NCBI GenBank assembly: GCA_025929805.1
Contig: JAICPP010000139.1
Span: 1-8,619, forward strand
Direction: 5' to 3'
Length of the DNA: 8,619 nt
Source: Gemmatimonadales bacterium
Lineage (GTDB): Bacteria > Gemmatimonadota > Gemmatimonadetes > Gemmatimonadales > GWC2-71-9
Shown: positions 1 through 5,869 of the stretch, one piece after another
How positions within the stretch are numbered: the first letter of the stretch is position 1
Layout of the letters: every line of letters starts with the position of its first letter
Made by a program: the position numbers and the translations under genes
The notes under the pieces: generated by a model
Database searches by the model: none
What the model was told of the DNA's origin: nothing
The model's input: only the letters and a program-made list of their open reading frames with translations

Positions 1-455
1 ACCGACACGACACCTCGAAGCAGCACCGGAGCGAGCCGGCGAACAATCCGGCGCGCCCGAGATGGCTCACCCACGAGCTTGGCCTCGGCTACCACGATGT
101 CGGCCCCGCTCTCGATCCGGCGCACCAGGTCCGGAATGAACTGGGGATTGTGCGCAAAGTCGGCATGCATGAGTACCGCGGCATCCCGCTTCGGGCGGTC
201 GGTACGATCCACCGCCTGTCGGAGCAGCTCCTCGATGGTAGCAGCGTAGCCCACCCGCTCCCGGTGCCGGGTTACAGTCAATGGAAGAACTCTCATATAC
301 CGCTCGAGCACTTCCCCAGTCGAATCATCCGACCCATCGTCCAACACCAAGAGCTGGTACTCCCGAGGAAACCCGGCGAATACCTGACGTACCTTCCAGA
401 GAAGCAACCCTATCGTAGGGGCTTCGTTGTAGCTCGGTATGCAGATGTAAATCAT
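1..455 (-). CDS. GT2-family glycosyltransferase (dolichol-phosphate-sugar synthase-like), 3' end outside window
   Basis: The first 151 residues are present; the C-terminus lies beyond the left edge. The protein opens directly with the GT-A nucleotide-sugar fold: IPSYNEAPTIG (residues 6-16) and LVLDDGSDDST (36-46) are the classic GT2 motifs that bind the UDP/GDP-sugar. A DXD-like position follows at MHADFAHNP (96-104), where the usual first Asp is His97 while Asp99 is kept. By family knowledge such enzymes move a sugar from a nucleotide donor to a lipid or glycan acceptor on the cytoplasmic face of the membrane; the acceptor cannot be told here. The ATG at 455-453 overlaps the TGA of the upstream glycosyltransferase by 4 nt (ATGA), so it is probably translationally coupled and is the third gene of the kinase operon. 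No N-terminal signal is seen. Family assignment is firm; substrate is unknown. Confidence 0.88.
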   Translation of the reverse strand, partial: MIYICIPSYNEAPTIGLLLWKVRQVFAGFPREYQLLVLDDGSDDSTGEVLERYMRVLPLTVTRHRERVGYAATIEELLRQAVDRTDRPKRDAAVLMHADFAHNPQFIPDLVRRIESGADIVVAEAKLVGEPSRARRIVRRLAPVLLRGVVS

Positions 456-1084
456 GAGCCGTCAAGAAAATGAGCGCAGGAACGATAAACGGAGAGTACT
501 TGCTCTGCCATGCCGGCGGCAGAGAATCTCCCCAGCTCCAGCCGAGCTTTTTCGGTAAGCTTCCGGCGCAATGCAGCATCCTCCAGCAGCCTTTTGACCA
601 TGGCGGCAAGCTCGGCCGGTTTCCCCGGGTCAACCAGGAGGCCGGCGTCAGATCCAAGTACGTCGGGAACGCCCCCCACCCGGGTGGCCACGATGGGTAC
701 TCCTCGGGCCATGGCGGCAAGCAGCGAACTACCCATTCCTTCGCTCGTTGAGCTGAGAACGAAAACGTCCGCTCCCACGAGTGCCCGATGAGGATCGATG
801 AGTTGACCCACGAGATGTACCCTATTGTCCAGCCCAAGCCGAGTGACTTCCTGCCGGAGTGTACCCCTTAGCGGCCCCTCGCCGACTATGGCCCAGTGCA
901 GGCCGGGCAAGTCCTGGACCAGCCGGGCCGCTGCTCTGACCAGCGTTAGGTGGTCCTTTTCGAGGGTCAGAGCACCGATGCTGAGTGCCAGTTGTCCTGA
1001 GTGCGGGAGACCCAGGTGTGTCCGGAGGTCTGCGCCTGCGGTTTCTGAGGCGGCGGGATCGACTGCCGAATGAATCAAAGCCAA
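452..1084 (-). CDS. C-terminal half of GT4-family glycosyltransferase, downstream of an in-frame amber stop
   Basis: This is the donor-binding Rossmann domain of a GT-B glycosyltransferase of family GT4. Visible are the inter-domain start LALIHSAVDP, the GALTLEKDHLTLV segment, VGEGPLR, the VGQL..P..L..ADVFVLSS stretch, SEGMGSSLLAAMARG and ATRVGGVPDVL. It is in exactly the same frame as the N-terminal half (1094-1525) and is separated from it only by the TAG at 1094-1096 and three sense codons. The start given, TTG at 1084, is the first recognised start codon after the TAG. It has no well-spaced Shine-Dalgarno: AGGACGGG ends 15 nt upstream. Independent translation would therefore need reinitiation. 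The EX7E motif has Glu (codon 740-742) but Ala (716-718) eight residues later, where Glu or Asp is expected. It ends with TGA overlapping the GT2 start. It is either a fragment of a dead gene or half of a split enzyme. Confidence 0.7.
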   Translation of the reverse strand: MALIHSAVDPAASETAGADLRTHLGLPHSGQLALSIGALTLEKDHLTLVRAAARLVQDLPGLHWAIVGEGPLRGTLRQEVTRLGLDNRVHLVGQLIDPHRALVGADVFVLSSTSEGMGSSLLAAMARGVPIVATRVGGVPDVLGSDAGLLVDPGKPAELAAMVKRLLEDAALRRKLTEKARLELGRFSAAGMAEQVLSVYRSCAHFLDGS

Positions 1085-1093
1085 GCGGGACAG

Positions 1094-1096
1094 CTA
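1094..1096 (-). other. In-frame amber stop inside the GT4 reading frame
   Basis: Codon 144 of the frame beginning at 1525 is TAG. Reading through gives DGL-stop-LSRLALIHSAVDP, which aligns in length with the usual GT4 linker (DG-x-x-x-x-R-x-x-V-I-x-N-G-V-D), so exactly one codon is changed. TAG is used as an ordinary terminal stop by three other genes in this window (ends at 4166, 4225 and 6860). A genome-wide amber-to-sense reassignment is therefore unlikely. Confidence 0.85.
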
Positions 1097-1525
1097 GAGC
1101 CCGTCCTGGATCAGCTGATCGCGCACGGCCCGCGAAATGACGATTACCCGACAGGCACGTTTCCAGAAGAATCGCCCTCTCAAGGGAAAGGTGACTCGAC
1201 GAGTGACTACGACAGGCGAGCGGGTGAGCAGGGCGCAGGTCCCCGCCATCGTGAGCGCGTGGGCGTCGTGGGCGTGGAGAAGAGCGGGGCGGCGGAGCTC
1301 CTGTAGAATCGGCCAGATTACGCGTGGGTCGAGCCCAGCCTGCCAGCGGGTGAGTCGCACTCTGACCCCGCAGGCCTCGAGCCGGCGCGCCAGCTCGCTG
1401 CCTCGGGAGGTCACAACGACTTGATCGATTCCGCGGTGCTGGAGCTCGTGCGCAAGCAACCAGACCTGACGTTGCCCGCCGCGCCACTCCCGTCCTGAGG
1501 CAACGTGAACTATTGCGGAGATCAC
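1094..1525 (-). CDS. N-terminal half of GT4-family glycosyltransferase, truncated by TAG
   Basis: This encodes 143 residues matching the acceptor-side Rossmann domain of GT4 enzymes: an HVASGREWRGGQRQV glycine-rich loop near residues 7-21, a VVTSRGSEL strand, LLHAHDAHAL (about 83-92), VVVTRRVTFPLRG, then ISRAVRDQLIQDGL just before the stop. In intact relatives the same polypeptide runs on through the linker into the C-terminal domain. The GTG start at 1525-1523 overlaps the kinase TGA by 4 nt (GTGA), placing it second in the operon. Joined with the downstream half the frame is 357 codons, a normal length for the family, and no residues appear to be missing around the stop. That favours a single-base nonsense change (for example CAG or GAG to TAG), or a sequencing error, over a larger lesion. 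On its own this half would lack the nucleotide-sugar site. Confidence 0.75.
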   Translation of the reverse strand: MISAIVHVASGREWRGGQRQVWLLAHELQHRGIDQVVVTSRGSELARRLEACGVRVRLTRWQAGLDPRVIWPILQELRRPALLHAHDAHALTMAGTCALLTRSPVVVTRRVTFPLRGRFFWKRACRVIVISRAVRDQLIQDGL

Positions 1526-3549
1526 GTACCCGGGATGGCGTCCGCGGCCAAAGCCCGGGTGTCGCGCAGGCTAGTCTGAGATCCGCTCTCCCGAACGACC
1601 TCCGCAAGCAACGCCCGCAGCTCGGCCAGGCTGAATGGCTTATGGAGATACGGGCGATCGAGGCTCTCCAGGAACGTCAGGGTATCGCCGCGGACGGTAT
1701 CTCCGGTGCTGAAGACCACCCGGGCAGCCGTGGCGGGGTTGTGGCTGAGCAGCGCCTCGTAGAACTCTCGCCCGCCAAACCGGGGCATGCGAAGGTCCGA
1801 TATGATCAGGTCGTACCGCTCTCGCGTTGCCTGCGCGAGCGCCTCTTCTCCGTCGCTTGCGACCACCGGGATATGCCCCCACGCCTCGAGCGTGGCACGC
1901 ATGTAGTGCAGGATGTGCGGCTCGTCATCAACCACGAGGACCCGCAGCCGACGGGTTGGAGCGCGGGCGCCGAGGTCTGCAGGAGGTGCCGCCGCCCGAG
2001 TGGACAGCGGCAGTTGCACGGTGAAGGTAGAGCCACGGCCCTCCTCCGTTGAAAGCATGATTCGCCCACCATGCTCCTTCACGATACCCTGGCTGATGGA
2101 GAGGCCCAGGCCGGTTCCTTCGCCCTCCGCTTTGGTGGTGAAGAACGGCTCGAACACCTGCCCGGCCAGCAATTCGGACATGCCGGGCCCGTCGTCGATA
2201 ACGTCGATGGCAACCCCGTCCATCCACCGCCGCGCCCGGACCAGGATGCTGCCGGGACGGCCAGTCGAGGCGATGGCCTGCGCCGCGTTGTTGATCAGAT
2301 TCACGAAGACCTGCTGAATCTGGTTGGGGTCGATATCCGGCATGGGCAGCTCGGGCTCGATCTCGACTTGCGCCTCGACCCGTTGAGCCATCAGTTGATT
2401 GCGCAGCAGGACGAAGGTTGCATCAAGCAGGGGCTTGAGCGCGGTCGGGCGGCGTTGGTGTTCCTGCTTCCGTGCGAAACCCAGCAGATTCCTCACGATG
2501 CTGGACGCGCGCTCAGCTTCCTCCCTAACTACCGTCAGCGGCTCCCTGATGTTGGGCGGTACATTGGGTAGCTCGGTCAGGAAATCGGCAAACCCAACCA
2601 CGGACGCAAGCGGATTGTTCAGGTCGTGGGCGATCCCGGCGATGAGCTGGCCTATGGCCGACATCTTCTCGGACTGGATCAGCTGGTCTTGCAACCGGCG
2701 GCGCTCGGTCTGATCGTCGAACAGCAACACGACCGCAGAACGGTCCGTGCTGCTAATCGGAACAGCCGTAACGGCATAGGTCCGCTCGCCGGTGCGGAGC
2801 TCGACCTCTCGGCCCGCTCCTTGCTGGTCCAGAGCACGCTGAAGATCGGTGGACCACTCAGGAGGTGCAAACGCTTGCCACGGGCGTCCAATGAGGCTGG
2901 CCGGCGGGGCGTTCACCAGATCGGCAAAAGCGCGGTTCGCCCGCCGAATCGCTCCGCTCCGGTCAACGATGCACAGCGCCGGCGAGATCGCGTCGACGAC
3001 TTCCTGCCAGGTCCGCCGGCCATCATCATGCAAGTCGATGAGTCGGGCGCTCTCGAGGGCGATACTCGCCTGCGACACCAGCCCTTCGAGCAGGACCAGG
3101 TCGGCCGGCCCGTAGCGATCTGCCTCACCGCGCACGGCAATGGCTCCGGTTACTCTACTCTTGGCGATGAACGGTGCAATTAGCCAGCTGCCCGCCGTCA
3201 GAGGGGGTGGGGTCAGGCCGGCATCCCGGAGTAGCGCCTCCAGTCCGTCATGAATCAGCATGGGCCCCCGGCGGCTTGCCAGTTCGAGCAGGGGTCGGGG
3301 ATTGGACCGACCCGGAGGCCAGCCAAGTACGAAATCGATGGTTTCTGCTTGCTGAAACAACGCCACGGCGATCTCACTGGGAGCGAGACTTTCCCGAGTA
3401 TGGCGTACCAGCAGATCGATGACCGAAGCCCGGCGGAGCGTTCCCGCCACCTCCTGACCAAAGGCGGTCAGCCGCCGGACCAGATCCAGGTTCAGCGTGG
3501 TGGTGGCTTCTGACTGAGGAGTGAGTTTTGTCGAGGGAGGGTTGCTCAT
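1522..3549 (-). CDS. Soluble hybrid sensor histidine kinase: GAF-PAS-HisKA-HATPase-receiver
   Basis: A 675-aa signalling protein with no membrane segment, so it probably senses a cytoplasmic or redox/ligand cue. Domain order: GAF-like (about 25-170), PAS (about 180-285), a short coiled linker, HisKA with the phospho-acceptor His308 in GIAHDLNNP, then the HATPase_c domain. That domain shows the N box around NLINNA (417-422), G1 DDGPGM (452-457), the F box FEPFFTTK (466-473) and G2 GTGLGL (478-483). A C-terminal receiver has the acidic pair Asp541/Asp542, phospho-acceptor Asp585 in SDLRMP, Thr615 and Lys637 in HKPF. All catalytic residues are present, so it should autophosphorylate and pass phosphate to its own receiver or onward to a partner. 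No output domain or separate regulator gene is visible. The ATG at 3549 is the only early start in frame, although its Shine-Dalgarno is weak. The gene is first in an operon with two glycosyltransferases and diverges from the gene at 3548. Confidence 0.94.
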   Translation of the reverse strand: MSNPPSTKLTPQSEATTTLNLDLVRRLTAFGQEVAGTLRRASVIDLLVRHTRESLAPSEIAVALFQQAETIDFVLGWPPGRSNPRPLLELASRRGPMLIHDGLEALLRDAGLTPPPLTAGSWLIAPFIAKSRVTGAIAVRGEADRYGPADLVLLEGLVSQASIALESARLIDLHDDGRRTWQEVVDAISPALCIVDRSGAIRRANRAFADLVNAPPASLIGRPWQAFAPPEWSTDLQRALDQQGAGREVELRTGERTYAVTAVPISSTDRSAVVLLFDDQTERRRLQDQLIQSEKMSAIGQLIAGIAHDLNNPLASVVGFADFLTELPNVPPNIREPLTVVREEAERASSIVRNLLGFARKQEHQRRPTALKPLLDATFVLLRNQLMAQRVEAQVEIEPELPMPDIDPNQIQQVFVNLINNAAQAIASTGRPGSILVRARRWMDGVAIDVIDDGPGMSELLAGQVFEPFFTTKAEGEGTGLGLSISQGIVKEHGGRIMLSTEEGRGSTFTVQLPLSTRAAAPPADLGARAPTRRLRVLVVDDEPHILHYMRATLEAWGHIPVVASDGEEALAQATRERYDLIISDLRMPRFGGREFYEALLSHNPATAARVVFSTGDTVRGDTLTFLESLDRPYLHKPFSLAELRALLAEVVRESGSQTSLRDTRALAADAIPGT
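3533..3540 (+). promoter_or_regulatory. Ribosome binding site that fixes the start at 3548
   Basis: GAGGGAGG lies 7 nt before the ATG at 3548. It is a near-ideal Shine-Dalgarno and rules against the in-frame GTG at 3521. It is embedded in the first codons of the divergent kinase gene on the other strand. Confidence 0.75.
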
Positions 3550-4225
3550 GATCCGTGCGAATACGCGGGGCCGCCTGACTGCGGCAGACCTGCAGCTGGT
3601 GATCTTGCTCCTGAGCCGGGGTTCGGCTCGCCGCCGGGCCGATCTGGAACGGCGGTTGACCTCGGAAGGTCCCGACTCGTTACTCGATGCCCCGGAGCTG
3701 TTCGAGCGGCTGCTGACGGTACGCTCGATGTTGCTGCCTTCCGAGGCGCTCTTCTTTTATGTGGTCGTCCGGCACGCGCTCCGGGCTGCGAGCCTCGAGG
3801 ATCGCGATCTCGCCGACTACCTCTCCGCGTTGCTGCTCGAGTTCGGACAGCGGGACCGGGCTTGGCGGGTCGATTGGAACGACGACCAGCAGCACCGGTA
3901 CCTGATCGACATTCTGGCCGATCTCGAAACCACGGCCGGCGACCGGCGATTCAAGGTGATGGTCCACCTGGGGAACTACGCGCTCTGGTTGAGCGGCTTG
4001 TTCCCCGATTATATCGCGGCTCGCCGCCTCCGCAAAGCCGGGCCGGATGTCAGCTATTATGACGCGATGGGCAGCCGCGGTTTCGGGCTCGCCTCCGATC
4101 ACGCCCTGGCGGATGCATACGGCCTTGGCGCGGTGCTCCGAATCGCCGCTGAGCGCTTTCCCGCCCTACGGGGAGCGCTGAACGGCGTGAGTGATCGTCT
4201 CCTGTTCCCTTCGTTCTCCCACTAG
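3548..4225 (+). CDS. Conserved-looking protein of unknown function, 225 aa
   Basis: I do not recognise a named family. The protein is soluble and mostly helical in appearance, with an Arg/Leu-rich N-terminal half (LVILLLSRGSARRRADLERRL, then LFERLL, FFYVVVRHALR, LADYLSALLLEF). A more distinctive second half contains FKVMVHLGNYALWLSGLFPDYI (about 138-159), VSYYDAMGSRGF and LSALL-type helices. The pattern of 'LGxxALxxSGxFPxxI ... YYxxMGxxxF' recalls a family of uncharacterised proteins seen in soil bacteria, but that is from memory and weak. The ATG at 3548 is chosen because a strong Shine-Dalgarno (GAGGGAGG) sits 7 nt upstream; a GTG at 3521 in frame has none. Its start codon overlaps the divergent kinase start, suggesting shared control with that operon. 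It ends with TAG and overlaps the convergent PuuD-like gene by 60 bp. Confidence 0.82.
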   Translation: MIRANTRGRLTAADLQLVILLLSRGSARRRADLERRLTSEGPDSLLDAPELFERLLTVRSMLLPSEALFFYVVVRHALRAASLEDRDLADYLSALLLEFGQRDRAWRVDWNDDQQHRYLIDILADLETTAGDRRFKVMVHLGNYALWLSGLFPDYIAARRLRKAGPDVSYYDAMGSRGFGLASDHALADAYGLGAVLRIAAERFPALRGALNGVSDRLLFPSFSH

Positions 4226-4954
4226 GTACCCGCGGGCGGAACCCGCTTCCCGTACCAGTGCGGCAAAGAGGCCGTGTTCGGGCGCCCGAGCCTCCGCGTA
4301 CATCTCTTCGGGGTGCCATTGCACCGCTAGAAGCCAGGGCGCATCAGACCCCGTTTCCGCTGCCTCGATCAATCCATCATCCGTCCACCCTGTCGCCAGC
4401 AGAGCCGAAGCCAGGTTCTTGATCGCTTGATGGTGTGATGAATTCACCGTCAGGCTGGTCGCACCCAGAGCCGCTGCGACACGGCTGCCGGGCTGTAATC
4501 GCACTCGATGGCTACGGAGATCGCGAGGACCATCCGGCCGATGTTCCACCTCGCCCGGCCGTTCCGACGGCAGGTCCTGATACAGAGTGCCTCCCAGCGC
4601 CACGTTGATCAGCTGGATTCCGCGGCAGATTCCCAGAATTGGCAACTCCCGCTGGCGAGCCGCTGCGAACAGAGCCAGCTCGAAAAGGTCGCGCTCCCGG
4701 CTGGGTGGACTCAACAACGGCGAAGGTTCCGCAGCGTACCAGGACGGGTCCAGGTCCTCACCACCGGTGAGGACGAGTCCGTCGGCGCCGTCGAGGGCTC
4801 GCGCGGCCAACGACGGGCCCATGAGCGGCGAGAGTACCAGAGGCACTCCTCCGGCAGCCACCAGGGACCTCACGTAGGCAGCATTCACTCCGGTGCGGTC
4901 GGCTCCGTCCCAGCTTCGAAGGACACCGCTCACCCCGATCCGGGGTGAGGTCAC
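4166..4954 (-). CDS. PuuD-like gamma-glutamyl hydrolase / class I glutamine amidotransferase (peptidase C26)
   Basis: A 262-aa protein of the family that hydrolyses gamma-glutamyl amides, such as gamma-glutamyl-GABA in putrescine breakdown. Family hallmarks: PRIGVSG at the N-terminus, ADGLVLTGGEDLDPSWY (about 57-73), the nucleophile elbow LGICRGIQLINVALGG with Cys110, LYQDLP, the NSSHHQAIK block (171-179), and the catalytic His214/Glu216 in VQWHPEE. The Cys-His-Glu triad is complete, so the enzyme should be active. No other putrescine genes are nearby, so the precise substrate is open. The GTG start at 4954-4952 overlaps the lipoprotein TGA by 4 nt (GTGA), which also explains the poor Shine-Dalgarno. 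The family core ends near residue 243; the last ~19 residues are encoded antisense to the convergent gene and look like a chance tail. A perfect 9-bp inverted repeat covers codons 2-9. Confidence 0.92.
   Translation of the reverse strand: MTSPRIGVSGVLRSWDGADRTGVNAAYVRSLVAAGGVPLVLSPLMGPSLAARALDGADGLVLTGGEDLDPSWYAAEPSPLLSPPSRERDLFELALFAAARQRELPILGICRGIQLINVALGGTLYQDLPSERPGEVEHRPDGPRDLRSHRVRLQPGSRVAAALGATSLTVNSSHHQAIKNLASALLATGWTDDGLIEAAETGSDAPWLLAVQWHPEEMYAEARAPEHGLFAALVREAGSARGYLVGERREQETITHAVQRSP
4929..4949. repeat. Perfect 9-bp inverted repeat over the first codons of the PuuD-like gene
   Basis: The arms CTCACCCCG (4929-4937) and CGGGGTGAG (4941-4949) are perfect reverse complements around a 3-nt loop. 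In the minus-strand mRNA the hairpin begins 5 nt after the first base of the GTG start codon. It could slow initiation unless ribosomes arrive from the overlapping upstream gene. Part of the sequence is constrained by the conserved PRIGVSG coding, so chance remains possible. Confidence 0.55.
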
Positions 4955-5457
4955 TTGAGCACCGTATCAGGAAAAAATGGACAGCGGGGATCTTCGATTT
5001 TGGCGGGATCCAGCTGGATTCCGATCAGGGGAACCGTGTCATTGCCCACGGACACCGTCCCTATCTGAGGGGCGCCTTCCACCGGCGTGCCTTCGTAGAG
5101 CAGAGTTCCCCGGGCTTTTCCGCTCTGATCCATGATGAGCACCCCGAAACCCGGCTTTACGTTGGGTGGCAAGCGTCCGTCTATGCCGATTACCCAGAGC
5201 GAGTCAGCCCGTCCGACGATGGCAGGGTACGCCGGGCCTGCCACCAACCGCACCACCAGGCGTTCAGGCAATTGCCGAGGAGGGGAGGCCAGCGTCTGAT
5301 CCGGAACGCTGAACTGACTCAGAAGTGCAGTGGGACCGGCCAGGGCCGCCAAACCACAGGCTGCAGATTCGTCGGACCTATCGGGTGAACGCCCGCAGGC
5401 AAGGAGCAGGAAAAGAGCAGCCATCCAGGGCTGGTGCATAGGGAGAAGATACGTCAT
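4951..5457 (-). CDS. Putative lipoprotein of unknown function
   Basis: A 168-aa protein with an N-terminal hydrophobic stretch and a lipobox-like site, FLLLAC at residues 16-21, giving lipidation at Cys21; Leu at -2 is tolerated but not the commonest residue. The mature part (GRSPDRSDES onward) is polar and then forms a compact, probably beta-rich domain (RLVVRLVAGPAYPAIVG, SLWVIGIDG, GFGVLIMDQSGKARGTLLYEG, IGIQLDPAKI). It has two further Cys, at about 34 and 149. I do not recognise the domain. The ATG at 5457 is chosen because it overlaps the upstream gene's TGA by 4 nt (ATGA), with CTGGGG just before it. An earlier in-frame ATG at 5481 and a later one at 5439 are alternatives. It sits between a DUF4286-like gene and a PuuD-like gene and is probably co-translated with both. 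Confidence 0.8.
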   Translation of the reverse strand: MTYLLPMHQPWMAALFLLLACGRSPDRSDESAACGLAALAGPTALLSQFSVPDQTLASPPRQLPERLVVRLVAGPAYPAIVGRADSLWVIGIDGRLPPNVKPGFGVLIMDQSGKARGTLLYEGTPVEGAPQIGTVSVGNDTVPLIGIQLDPAKIEDPRCPFFPDTVLK

Positions 5458-5750
5458 CCCCAGCTTTGCCGCTCGGTCCATGTCTCCCGAGTGAGCGCCA
5501 CCCCGGCTGGAAAATGGCGCTGAAATTCGGCACGGAATCCTGGGGCATGCTCTCGCAGATACCGCTCCAGATCGGCGGGCGAGTCCGCCTCGTAGCGAGT
5601 GCGCAACCGGGCCGGGGAAGCGGTGTCAAAGCGAATTCGCCGGAAGCAGCCGGTGGCAAAGATCGCAGGAATGTGCTCGTTTCTCATATGATCTTCCACT
5701 CGGGTTGCCAGGGCCGGATCAACCTGCAAGGTGACTTCGTAGAGGGGCAT
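5454..5750 (-). CDS. DUF4286-like small protein
   Basis: A 98-aa protein that reads like the DUF4286 family: MPLYEVTLQVDP at the start (a first beta strand), a VEDHMRNEHIPAIFATGCF helix and turn, RIRFD and RLRTRYEA strands, then a LERYLREHAPGFRAEFQRHF helix. The alternating strand-helix-strand pattern suggests a small ferredoxin-like alpha/beta fold. The biochemical role of the family is not established. The ATG at 5750 is chosen over an upstream in-frame start at 5870 because AGGAGA lies 7 nt before it and the family begins here; the 40 extra codons upstream cover the leader. It is the first gene of the leftward operon and overlaps the lipoprotein start by 4 nt. Confidence 0.82.
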   Translation of the reverse strand: MPLYEVTLQVDPALATRVEDHMRNEHIPAIFATGCFRRIRFDTASPARLRTRYEADSPADLERYLREHAPGFRAEFQRHFPAGVALTRETWTERQSWG

Positions 5751-5757
5751 CTGGTGT

Positions 5758-5763
5758 TCTCCT
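5758..5763 (-). promoter_or_regulatory. Ribosome binding site fixing the DUF4286-like start
   Basis: On the minus strand AGGAGA lies 7 nt before the ATG at 5750. It is a canonical Shine-Dalgarno and shows that the longer frame starting at 5870 is not the real gene. Confidence 0.75.
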
Positions 5764-5786
5764 GTGAAATGTCGCGCGTCCCAATG

Positions 5787-5802
5787 CGTGACTTGCATCA
5801 CA
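5787..5802. promoter_or_regulatory. CRP/FNR-like palindrome in the leader of the leftward operon
   Basis: CGTGACTTGCATCACA on the plus strand (TGTGA-N6-TCACG on the minus) matches nine of the ten core bases of the CRP consensus TGTGA-N6-TCACA. It lies 36 bp upstream of the DUF4286-like ATG, where a bound regulator would more likely repress than activate, unless the promoter is placed unusually. One short match can be chance. Confidence 0.3.
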
Positions 5803-5869
5803 TCCTGCCCGGAGGGCACCTCGTATCCATCAGAACGCTCCGGAGCGGTGTGTAAATCGTTGTCGTTCA

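Noticed and set aside
1094..1096. Amber codon reassigned to an amino acid genome-wide
   Set aside because: Three other genes in the window end naturally at TAG (4166-4168, 4223-4225, 6858-6860).
822..1607. 261-codon minus-strand frame overlapping the GT4 gene
   Set aside because: It is Arg/Pro/Ser-rich with no motif, and lies in a different frame over recognisable GT4 and kinase coding sequence; a high-GC shadow frame.
1513..3183. Several long plus-strand frames antisense to the kinase gene
   Set aside because: They have low-complexity composition and no ribosome sites or domains; the kinase on the other strand has every catalytic motif.
4225..4256. Two-tier hairpin (GGTAC/GTACC outside, GCGGG/CCCGC inside) right after the unknown gene's stop, as a terminator
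   Set aside because: The stems are only 5 bp each with unequal internal loops, there is no U-tract, and it lies in PuuD-like coding sequence.
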